Shown in pieces: positions 46,879 to 57,494 of a DNA stretch of 64,000 nt. The notes beneath the pieces were generated by a model. That model was not told the DNA's origin. It saw only the letters and a program-made list of their open reading frames with translations, and made no database searches. The position numbers were made by a program, and so were the translations under genes. How positions within the stretch are numbered: the stretch's first letter is position 1; each line of letters opens with the position of its first letter. The stretch is from Diospyros lotus (Eukaryota > Streptophyta > Magnoliopsida > Ericales > Ebenaceae): positions 11,369,925-11,433,924 of the forward strand of contig NC_068339.1 of NCBI RefSeq assembly GCF_014633365.1. The letters are read 5' to 3'.

Positions 46879-49800
46879 TCAAGTTGGCTTGAAGATATCT
46901 TCCATGACAAGCTTGCTTACAAGTTTCTCAAACTGAGTTCTATGTACTCCTTTTGTAAGAATGTCAGCCACTTGGTCAATTGTTGGAATGTAGGGCATAC
47001 AAATTATTCCATTATCAATTTTTTTCTTAATAAAGTGTTTATCCACCTCTACATGCTTCGTCCTGTCATGGAGAACTGGATTATGAGCAATAGAGATTGC
47101 AGCTTTATTATCACAGTAAACTTTAGCTGGAAGGGAAGTGGAGATCCTCAAGTCTGATAGAAGCCTCTTTATCCACATGACCTCACAAATACCATGGGCA
47201 ACTGCACGAAATTCAGCTTCAGCACTGCTTTTGGCCACCACATTTTGTTTCTTACTCCTCCAAGTAACAAAATTGCCTCCTAAAAAGGTGCAGTACCTTG
47301 ATGCAGATCTTCGATCAGTTATACTGCTTGCCCAGTCTGCATTTGTATAAGCCTCTACATGAAGATGTCTACGTTTTCTAAAAAGTAGACCTTTCCCAGG
47401 GGGTCTCTTTAGGTACCGCAGAATTCTGTAGGTAGCTTCAAAATGTTGTGAACTAAATGAGTGCATAAATTGACTTACAACACTTACAGCAAAGGCTATA
47501 TCTGGTCGAGTATGGGATAAATAGATAAGTCTACCCACAAGTTTTTGATATTTCTCCATTTCTACCACATTCTTGGTCTCGGCAAGTTGAAGTTTTAAGT
47601 TGGGTTCAATGGGAGTTTCAGCAACCTTACACCCAAGTATTCATGTTTCACTAAGTAAATCCAGAATATATTTATGTTGGTTGACAAAGATCCCTTCTTA
47701 GATCTTGGAAATTCCATCCCAAGAAAGTACTTTAGAGGACCTAAGACCTTGATCTCAAACTCATGAGCTAATCTCCTCTTAAGCTCTTCAATCTCTCTCT
47801 TGTTATCACTTGTTATTATTATATCATCTACATAGACAATTAAGATTGTTTTCTTACCGTCGTTGGCGTGCTTGAAGAATAGTGTGTGGTCTGCTTAGCT
47901 TTGAATGTAGCCATACCTTTTCACCGCCTTTCCAAATCTTTCAAACCATGCTCTCGGAGACTGTTTTAGACCATACAAGGATTTTTTTAAACGACATACC
48001 TTGTTTGTACCGAGACTCTTTTCTAACCCTGGTGGATGATCCATAAACACTTCTTCTAAATCACCATTTAGGAAGGCATTCTTTACATCAAATTGATGGG
48101 GTGGCCAATCAAAATTCACTGCAAGGGAAAGGAGAACTCGAATGGAGTTTATTTTAGCTACTGGAGGAGATGTTTCTTGATAGTCGATGCCATATATTTA
48201 GGTGAAACCCTTAGCAACCAGCCTTGCTGTGTATCTTTCTATGCTCCCATCTGCCTTACATTTTATAATAAATACCCACTTACAACCTACTGTTGTTTTG
48301 CCTTCTGATTTGTTCACAATCTCCTAAGTTCCATTCTTTCTAAAAGCACTAATTTCCTTCTGGACTGCTAACTTCCAATTTGGGTCATCAAGGGCATCCT
48401 GAATTGATCTTGAGACATGCAGGTTAGAAATATTTGAAAGAAAGGCCTTATGATGATTGGACAATTTTTGGTATGACAGGTATTTAGCAATTGGGTGTTT
48501 GGTATAAGATCTCACTCCTTTCCTAGTAACAATAGGGACATCAAGATCGGACAAGTCAAATGAAGAATAATCTGAAGGAGTGAGTTTAGAGTTACCATGA
48601 GAAGAAGTACTATCGGAAAGCCCATCATTCGAAGACGTCGATTGTTCAATTGTTAGAGGAATATTCGAATTGATAGTATTCTTCAGGATTTGCCTTCTTG
48701 TATAAAACTGAAGCTCCAGTTTTGGAATATTTTGATCCGTTTGTGATAATTCTCCCCCTGGTTCCAATCCCATCACGCTAGGTGCCTGTGAACCAGACAT
48801 ACCCTGTTCCACAATGTTTGAAACATTTATATCCTTGAGTTGCTTATCAGAGTAGAGGGGAGCACCAATCATGGTAGAATGAGGATCATAGAGTTTTAAG
48901 TAATTATCCTCCTCAACATTAGAATTCAAAAAATCATCTTCTTTCTCAATGTGCTCCCCCTAAAGATGATTTTTGGGAAAGTAGGGTTGAGTTTCGAAGA
49001 AAGACACATCCATACTAATATAAGTTTTTTTGGGGACAAGATTAAAGCATTTGTACCCTTTTTTATTTGGTGTATAGCCTAGAAAGACACATTTTTCAGC
49101 TGTGGGATCCAATTTGGAACGAAATATTTGAGGAACATAAACAAAGCAAGTGTATCCAAAAACTTTTAAGGATAACTCAAAATATATACAACAGAGAGGG
49201 AAGAGTTCTTTTAAAGAGTGTAAGGGAGTTTGAACTGTAGAACGTGAATGGGCATACGATTGATGAGATAGGAAGCGGTTAAAATTGCATCATCCCAGAG
49301 GTATTTAGGGACATTCATAGAAAACATGATGGCCCTAGCAACCTCAAGTAGGTGTTGATTTTTCTGTTCAGCAATACCATTTTGTTGAGGAGTTTCACGG
49401 CAAATGGATTGATGTAAAATTCATTTTTCTTTTAAAAAAAACCCCCAAAGATTCATTAAAATATTCAGTGTCATTATCAAATCGAAAAATACAGATTTTT
49501 GTGTTAAATTGAGCTTCAATCATATGGAAAAAATCCTTGAAAGTTCTAGGCACATCTGATTTTTGTGCAAGTAAGTAAACCCAACAAACTCGAGTATGAT
49601 CATCAATAAAAGTAACAAACTATTTTTTTCCAGACAAAGTGGAGACTTTAGAAGGGCCCCAAACATCACTATGTATTAAATAGAATGGTTTTGAAGGACA
49701 ATAGGGTTTTGGAAGAAATTCAACACGATGATCTTTGGATAAATGACAACTCTCGCATTGAAACATAGGAGGATCCACTCCTTTAAATAACGTAGGAAAG

Positions 49801-51382
49801 AAATATTTCAAGTAAGGAAAATTGGGATGGCTTAACCTAAGATGTCATTGCATTATTTGATTAGAAACAGAAGTAGAACTAATATCACTCAGCCCGTGAG
49901 CTTTTTTATTACGCAAGACATCCCCATCCAAATAGTAGAGCCCATTTATTTCTCTAGCACTGCCAATCGTCTTCCTCGAGTTCTGGGCCTGAAAAATGCA
50001 ATAGGAATCAAAAAAGATAACACGACAGTTAGAGTCTTTGGAGAGTTTACTAACAAAAAGAAGATTGCAGGCAAGTTTAGAACATGGAGTACTGATTGAA
50101 GATCAATATTGGCAGAAAGTTTGATGAGACTTTTACTTGCAATAGGTGAAAGACTACCATCGGCTATTCTTATTTTTTCACTACCAGAACAAGGAATGTA
50201 CGAGTTGAATAGATGCGATAAACCAGTCATATCATCAGATGCTCTTGAATCAATGATCCATGGAACATATTGAAAAAAGCTAGATAGGGCAAAGGAATTT
50301 CTACCTGAATAGGCCAAAGAACAATTGGGTGTACCGGGGGACAGATTAGGCTTTAGCAGTCGTAGAAGTTGATCAAGTTGCTCTTTGTTGAATGGTCCTG
50401 CATTAGCTTCATGGGCAGTAGGTTGGGATCACTTCGATCTAGACTTCCAATTGGCTGGCTTGCCATGAAGCACCCAACAGGTCTCTCAAGTATGGCATGG
50501 TTTATTGCAATGATCACACCAAACACGAGGTTTTTCTTCTGCCTTTCGTTGACCCACAATATGCTGTCCACCAGCATTAGCATCAGTAGTCACGAAGCAC
50601 CATATTTTCAGATAGCCCACTTTCAGCACTCTTTTTTCTTACCCAACATAACCAGTCTTCAGCTTTCTTCACGCCGAACTTCAAAAAAACCTTTACTAAG
50701 AGACAGGAGTGGATTTCTACCGACGATCCTCCCTTGGACTTCATCATACTCAACATTGAGTCCAACAAGAAACTTAAATACCCAGTTAGCATTGACCATT
50801 TTCTGAAAATATTTGCAATCTTCTGTGTTTTTCCACTCATATGTATTGAAGAGATCCAAGTCCTGCCAAATGCGCTTTAAAGAATTAAAATATATGGTGA
50901 CAATATCACTATCTTGTCGAATCTCACCAAGTTTCAAGTTGAGCTCATAGATTTGGGATTGATTCCCCAAATTGGAATACATGACAGTGATTTCATCCCA
51001 TAGTTCATTTGTTGTAGAGAAGCACATATAGTTCGAACTTATCTCTTTCTCCATGGATGTTGTAGAGAAGCACATATAGTTCGAACTTATCTCTTTCTCC
51101 ATGGAGTTAACAAGCCACGTCATTACTATTGAATTCTCGGCATCCCAAATGTCATATAGCGGGTCTTTACTGTCTGGGGTTGATGTGGCGCCAGTCAAAT
51201 AGCCAATCTTTCCCCGACCTCGAATGTGCATACGAATAGATTGCAATCAACACAGAAAATTGGTACCATTGAGACGAATGGTCGTAATCTATACCGATGT
51301 GAGTCAGAGCTTCGGGGAACTCGAAACTGGTCTTGAGAAGACTGGGATTGCTAGGTCGGAGTGACTGAAGATGTAGAGTCAA
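46879..51382 (-). pseudogene. Degenerate copia gag-pol of element C
   Basis: Read right to left. Gag (50583-51382) contains YDIWDAENSIVMTWLVNSME and NELWDEITVMYSNLGNQ, with a perfect in-frame 16-residue duplication from a 48-bp tandem repeat. Protease (49946-50317) has WIIDSRASDDMTGL, again DSR for DSG. Integrase is partial (49620-49811: CESCHLSKDHRVEF, LIHSDVWGPS). RT N-terminus is at 48324-48929, the palm part at 47895-48119 (FDVKNAFLNGDLEEVFM, CRLKKSLYGLKQSPRAWFE). The RNase H frame (46879-47568, 229 aa) is almost intact: RLIYLSHTRPDIAFAVSVVS, AKSSAEAEFRAVAHGICEVM, YCDNKAAISIAHNPVLHDRT, ADILTKGV. Stops between blocks make it non-autonomous. Confidence 0.92.
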
Positions 51383-52067
51383 TCATGATGGTTGAACAAA
51401 CAAATCAGGGCAGCAGAAGCAAGGACCCACTAGCAGCTGGATCTAGATCTGTACACAGTGGCCGGATCTAGACACCCTAGCAGTGACCCACGGATCTGGA
51501 TACTTGGATCTGGGTACCCAGTTGCCCAATCTAAACAATAGAGGGCCAGACCAAACGGCAACACGAACGAAGCAACACAATCAGATCAAAGACGTCTGAT
51601 TGTGCGATGCAGCATGAACGAAGGATAGGGGCGACTCTGGTGTGCGATGCAGAGCTGACCTTCGTGATAGCAACAGGTGCAAACGTCTGATGCATGATGG
51701 AGAAGCAGCACGAACGACAGATAGGGACGGCTCTGGTGTGCGATGCAACACTGACCTTCGCGACCAAGGACAACGACAGGTGTGACTGATGGAAGCCAAC
51801 CTTGGAAGTCGACCTTCGTGAGAGGCTAAGAGGTCGCGGCCATTCCGGAGGTAGGAACCCACTGGAGAACAGCGACGACTGTAGATGTGGCAGTGATCGG
51901 GATTGCCAGATATTAGAGGCGGCGGCAGATGTAAGGGCGACGGCAGCCTGAGGATGTAGCAGGTGACAAGCGACTGGTGAAGGACGACGACACTGCTTGG
52001 GTATAACAGAGGAATAGGAGAAATTAGGGTTTCACAGTGAACGCCTGTAATTTAATCCCTAATTCTT

Positions 52068-52079
52068 GCTCTGATACTA
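52068..52079 (-). promoter_or_regulatory. Primer-binding site of copia element C
   Basis: TAGTATCAGAGC on the minus strand, one mismatch to the initiator-Met complement, immediately next to the 5' LTR. Confidence 0.85.
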
Positions 52080-52272
52080 TCTAAACAAGATTGAGAAAAT
52101 ATATTTCTCTATCTCTTAGAATAATATGAAGATTTCCCTTTTCTCTTTTATAGAGGAAGAGAATAATACAAAAGGAAAATAACAAAAAAGGAAAGAGGAA
52201 TATACACAGAATATACATAGCTTCTAAGATATACAAAAAATATTCTATATTCAAAATACTTCTATTTCTACA
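52080..52272 (-). repeat. 5' LTR of copia element C
   Basis: 193 bp, same length as the 3' LTR, followed by GATTG. Confidence 0.95.
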
Positions 52273-52415
52273 GATTGAGACTGAGCACCACCTCCACCTC
52301 TATCAAAATTTCCAAAACTTTGATTCTGACCAAAACTTCTTTGAAAATTCCTATCAAAACGATGGTAACATTTGTCAACAAAATGTCCAAGTTTACCACA
52401 CAGTTGGCAATATAT

Positions 52416-53353
52416 TCATCTACCACCAAATCGACCTCGACTCCTGCCTCCTTTATTCATATAACCACCCCTACAGGATACAAAACCTCCTCTATTATTA
52501 ATGTAGCCACTGTCAAATGTAGATCCATAAGAGGCAACATTCACATTCATGGATGGTGTAGTAGCAGAATCAAAATTAACAAAAGAAAAATCAAATAAAT
52601 TCTTACTGGCTAATCTTTGTTCATGCATTAACAAGAGATATTAAACTTTCTAAGTTTATCACATCCATCTGATACATAGTTTCATAATCATGATCAAGAT
52701 CATTCAAAATCGCTAACAACGTATCCTTGTCACCTAGGGGTTCACCGATAGTAGCTAGAGCATGTGCTAAAGTTTTGATTCTCAGAATGTAATCATTAAT
52801 AGAAAGAGAGTTCTTTTTAACTGACCGGAGTTGTTGCTTTAATTGAAATGACTTAGCAACTGTCTGTTGTGAGAAAAGAGTCTCAAGCAAAGACCATACC
52901 TCCTTAGAAGTTTCACAATGTATCACCTATGCTAGGACTTCTTTGTCCATCGTAGAAAAGAGCTATTCGAGAAGAAGTTGATCACATCAAATTCAGGTTG
53001 CGTATACTAGATTTACGATCGGTGAATCAGATCCTCCTACTTCCATAGTTAAAAATATTTAGGGCCTTAGGCAGAGGCAGAGACTTGTTAACAAATTGGA
53101 TCAAGTCAAAGGCTCTAATGGTAGCTACGATTTGTGCCTTCCAGAACAGGTAATTATTGGTATTAAATTTGATTGGAACAAAATTGAAGGATTTCGCAAC
53201 TAACGGAAAATCAAGTTGTGAGTAGTCAGAAGATAAAGCAAGCCAACAAATTGGAATCGGCTGAGCTGGGATTTCAGGCGACTTCGACGAATTCAAGATT
53301 CCAACGATTCTTGGTGAGATTGATTCCAGTGCGTCTTGGGTGTTAACTACCAC
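52416..53353 (-). pseudogene. Degenerate copia gag of element B
   Basis: The N-terminal piece has FNTNNYLFWKAQIVATIRAF, the typical copia gag start. The middle piece has VWSLLETLFSQQTVAKSFQL and SINDYILRIKTLAHALATIG (UBN2-type gag). The last piece is Gly/Arg-rich (NRGGFVSCRGGYMNKGGRSR), and the frame then continues across the GATTG site into the protease region near 46678. Three frames are needed, so it is broken. Confidence 0.88.
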
Positions 53354-53660
53354 TTAACACTCAAGCAAATTTCAACAATCTTGGTTCGGAATTGAAGGCG
53401 AAGCGGGCTAGAAAAAAAAAAGCCAACAATTCTTGGTGGGACTAATTTCCAATGCGTCTTGGGTGTTAACTTCAGCTTAACACTCAAGCAAATTCTGACA
53501 ATCTTGGTTCGGAATTGAACGCAAAGTGGGGCATAGATTCAAGAAGCAATCTTGATTGAAGCTAAGAGTGTGGATCCCAGCAATTGCAACTTGAGATTTG
53601 GCTAGAAGGAAGACGCGAAGTGGGCGCAGGTTCAAGAAGCGATCTTGATTAAAGCTAAGA
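53297..53660. repeat. Tandem repeats in the leader of element B
   Basis: A unit with GCGTCTTGGGTGTTAACT and AACACTCAAGCAAATT occurs at 53331 and 53454 (period about 123 bp). A second unit, TTCAAGAAGC(A/G)ATCTTGATT, occurs near 53538 and 53632 (period about 94 bp). Confidence 0.8.
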
Positions 53661-53786
53661 ACGATAACCAATCCTCTATTTTAGGAATGTTGCATGGTGA
53701 GATTCAAGAGATAAGTGAGCACAGGAGATTGTGGTTCACCGTTGGTTCTTGTAAGAAGATAAAAAAAGATTCTAGAAAGAAGTAAG

Positions 53787-54993
53787 ATGGTGGAAGGCAC
53801 GAGAATGAAACAGCTTGAGTCAAGGATGGAAACATTGGAAATTGGGATGATACGGACTCAAGAGGTTGTGAACCGCAGTAGGGAGGACATCTCGGCCATA
53901 AAGGAGAGCATGCGGGGGGGATCTCATTGCATCTTGAGAGAGTATGCAAAGGGAATTGCAGAGGCATTAGGAGACGATGGATCAATTTGGGTAGAGAATA
54001 AACAGCATGTTCAACATGCTATCAACATTATTGCCTCAAATCCGTTTACCAACAAATTTCCCACCAACGACCGTCTTCAATCCAGTCTTGCCTAGTGACG
54101 AAATTCTCCCTCGAGCTTCTGGATCAAAATCTCCACCAAGATCTGTTTCTGATCCAATTCTGCTTGGCGATGGCAATCCCCCTAGAGTTTCAGGAGTGCA
54201 GCAGGCCAAGGAGCTTCTAAATTTGGGCCCAGATGTTCTGGGAAGAAGCAATTCTCAAACCTCTACTGTACACTCCCGCACCAAGACTGGGAATACCGAT
54301 TTTCGACGGAGTGAAACTAAGGTGGTGGATTCATAGATCTGAGAGATTTTTTCAGTTTTACAATGTAGCAGAAGGGTGGAAAATCAATTTGGCATCAACC
54401 TATCTTAATGATATGGTTGATTCATGGTATCAAGGCTGGCTTCAGACAAGGAAAGTTGAGGTCAGTTGGGCCGAGTTTGCTGAAAACCTGTGCAAACATT
54501 TTGGAGAAAATTCTATGACAGATGTGATTGAAGAATTTAATAAGTTGAGACAAGAATGATGAATTGTCGACTATCAAATTTGATTTGAGGAGATAAGATC
54601 CTTGATGTGGAGTTCACAACCAACACTAACAGAGCATTATTTTGTGTCCAACTTCATTAGCAGCTTTAAGGAGGAGTTGGGGCCGATGGTCAAGATGATG
54701 CAACCTGTGACGGTAAGCAGGTTGCTGAGATGGCAAAGTTACAAGAGGTTGCATTGGAAGCGATTTTCAGTAAGAACATTATCGCAATAGTAACTCAGCC
54801 TATGTTCTACCAACCATTGGAGGGGAACCAAGAAAATGTGAATTCTAAAGTTTACCCAAGCCATGATGCAGCCAAATCAACTGCTATAGAGCAGAGAAGG
54901 AAATTAGGATTATGTTATAAATGTGGGGATAAATTCAGGCCTGGCCACCGATGCCCAGGACAGTTATTGAACATGGAAAGAGTAGAGAACTAA
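53787..54993 (+). pseudogene. Decayed gag of the gypsy-like element
   Basis: Starts MVEGTRMKQLESRMETLEIG, a coiled-coil-like N-terminus common in plant gypsy gag proteins. The gag core is in another frame (54233-54559: ERFFQFYNVAEGWKINLAST, DSWYQGWLQTRKVEVSWAEF). A CCHC knuckle CYKCGDKFRPGHRC follows (54900-54960), then a stop at about 54993. At least two frame changes and a stop separate these parts. No aspartic protease or RT follows before the polypurine tract. Confidence 0.85.
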
Positions 54994-55088
54994 TACAAAG
55001 GAGAAGAATCTGTGGGAATCGTGTGACGAATAAAGCACAGTTGTAATAAGTTTCTTGGGGACAAGAAACCTCTAAAGAAGGGAGGAAT

Positions 55089-55415
55089 TGTTATGACCCA
55101 AAGGGCAGTAGTTGTAATTGTACTAGAGTTTGTTAGTTACTTGAGTTTGTTAGTGTGTTAGTTTGGTAAGAATTGCAAGGATGTAAACAGCCTATAAATA
55201 GGTTGTTGAATAGAGAATAGGGCAAGAATTAATTGAATGAAACCATTCTGTTTTCCCTCTCACTCTTATCTCTCTCTGTGTTCATCAGAACCCTTCCCCT
55301 TTTCTTCTCAATTTCTCCCTCTTTCTGTTTTGTTTTCTCCCTCCATTATGTTCTTTCTTCTTCAAATTCCTTCAAAATCCCATTCTAAACCATAGGAAAA
55401 CCTAGGGTCGTGACA
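55089..55415 (+). repeat. 3' LTR of the gypsy-like element
   Basis: 327 bp, TG...CA, TATA box at about 55193-55200, followed by GTTAT. Confidence 0.92.
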
Positions 55416-55420
55416 GTTAT

Positions 55421-57460
55421 TTAATACCCATGTAGCCAAATTAGAAAACAAGATAATAGGAATTAAAACCATAAAACTGAGATTGAGGCTTCTACAAAGA
55501 GTTATGAATCCATGAAAATGTAAATAATGTCTAAACATATATATAAGCATAGACATACAAAGGATTATTATATATATAAGAAAAGAAGAAAAGATATGCC
55601 ATAGAGACGATTAGTGAGCTAGAATCCATGTAGCCAATCCTGCCTAGTAAGATTAAGGCTTGATATATTGTTGTTTTTGTTAAGAAGAGATAGACAAACA
55701 GAGAAATTGAAGAGTGAAGAGGAAGAAATAGAACAAATTCACCAAAATGAGAGCAAGGACAAAGATATTGAGAGAGAAGACTGCAAGCAGCACACACACA
55801 CACACACACACACGTACACACAATAATTAGAGGACAAGAAGAATGAGAGATCTTTTTTTTCATTTTTTGTGGTAACCTTCCCTGCTAGGGAGAGGAGAAA
55901 CATTAGACAGAGAGTAGCTCAACATAGGCCATAAGACTCGGCCATAACACACTAGATTAACAAAATCTAACAAACATGAACTGTTAAAAAAATATTAGCT
56001 TGCCCATTTCTGGTAAGCAAAAACAAAAAATATACAAAGCATTTAGACACAATTCCTTAGAACAAATCAACATCAACGCTTCTGTGTGCTTGATATAGAC
56101 TCCTCCATGGTTTTTATGCCAAAGAAACCTTCTAAATTGAGTGTGGATCAAGTTTTCTAAAGCAGTTTGTTCACATTTCTTCAGCATACAAAAAATGTGA
56201 AAAATATAATTTTCTCCATTTGATATAATTAAATAAAAAGTTCCTTGAAGAGAAAAATAAAAAATAATGTCTTCTTATGTATAAAAATATACATTTATTA
56301 TTATCATGATTTTTTCTAGTGTCAAGGTATTTCTCCTTATCACTGTAGGTCCCAAGCCCAGCTAAAATAGGAGAATTGCATTAGGTAGCTGTCACCAAGA
56401 ATAAAATTCATTAGAACTTTTGTCATCAGTTTAGACAAATAGAGAGGTAGAATTCATGTACTTGACCTCTACCTAATGGAATTAAGGCTTGTATGATGAT
56501 ATCATCATGACCCTTTCTATGACATTTTCTTATATTAGTACCACGTTTTGTATGAGATCATATACCGGCGCTCCTTAGGTATCAACTATTGGCCATTTTA
56601 ATTGTTTATGGGGAGGTTATGCAGCTCTATGGCTTAAGCATGTTTCTAAATTTGTCATGTCATTCTTACCTTTCCTCCAACCGTCAATAGAGAGGGTTGT
56701 GATTGTTGTTTGTTACTGTTGTTGAATTCTTAACTTTCCTCCAAGAGGCAATTATGTTTCTGAGATCTTCCCGAATTGACCAATCACATTGTTCTATAAG
56801 CATGTATATTTTTCCCTGAGTTTGCAGACCCTCACTTTTAATCCTTATGCATTTTGCACTCTCTAATCACCTTTATGCATCAGGAAGACGATATCACGTT
56901 TAAAAAAAGGCAAGTGGTCACATTAACCAACAAAAAAGGGACTGAATATGAATTCAGTGGATCTTTTGCCTGGCAAAGAACCTATTTCAGGCCAATTTAC
57001 TTGCGTAATGTGTTTTGTTTTTTTTTTTTTTTTTGGGGGGGGGTGGGGGGGGAATGAGTGTGCAATGCACTTTTTTGTTTTTGTTGTACACATTGGTGGC
57101 ATCCCCATAATCTTTTATTTTTACATATCTCTTATTAGTCAAATCAATTCTTATGAGGAGAACACAAACAAAAGACATTTATTTGGTTTGCTGTGGAGAG
57201 AAATCATCAGAAAAACAAAACCTACAATACAGTTGCCACACTTAATTTACTAATGAAACTCACGAATCTTCTTGGGTGGCTTGTCTTTTAGAAATAAATA
57301 AATAAAAATGAAAGAAGAAGAAACCAGTGACCATACTCTCGAGTGATTCTTAATTTCTCAAAAGCGATAATCAGTTGAGGGTTTAATTTGAACTCCCAAT
57401 CAGCATCATTACTAGTTAAAAGTTAAAACTGAGATGAGAGGGTGGAAAATGCAGCAACAG

Positions 57461-57494
<34 letters not shown>

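Larger units (their letters stand above)
46679..52272 (-). mobile_element. Ty1/copia retrotransposon C, complete with both LTRs, inserted in element B
   Basis: 5594 bp. LTRs of 193 bp lie at 46679-46871 and 52080-52272, TGTAGAAATAG to GTTTAGA in element orientation, with about 11 differences (about 94% identity). The primer-binding site TAGTATCAGAGC (52068-52079, one mismatch) abuts the right LTR. The polypurine tract TTGAGGGGGAG (46872-46882) abuts the left LTR. GATTG is duplicated on both sides. It is the youngest layer of the nest by position, yet its pol is broken. Confidence 0.96.
52273..53690 (-). mobile_element. Copia element B, right part (gag and leader; 5' LTR missing)
   Basis: Continues element B beyond the element C insertion. 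Gag frames lie at 53027-53353, 52621-52926 and 52416-52634; a leader with tandem repeats lies at about 53297-53690. The right border with the outer element is approximate. Confidence 0.75.
42425..55415 (+). mobile_element. Gag-only gypsy-like LTR retrotransposon (TR-GAG type) containing nested copia elements
   Basis: LTRs at 42425-42742 (318 bp) and 55089-55415 (327 bp) both run TGT(C/T)ATGACCCAAAGGG to CATGACA or CGTGACA and differ mainly by four small indels. The 5-bp duplication GTTAT flanks both ends. The primer-binding site TGGTATTAGAGCC (42745-42757) has one mismatch to initiator-Met tRNA. The polypurine tract AAAGAAGGGAGGA (55074-55086) abuts the right LTR. Outside the nested insertions (about 42991-53690) only about 2.3 kb remains: leader, a decayed gag (53787-54993) and about 80 bases to the polypurine tract. 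There is no room for protease, RT, RNase H or integrase, so the element was non-autonomous before insertion of the copia elements. Confidence 0.9.
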
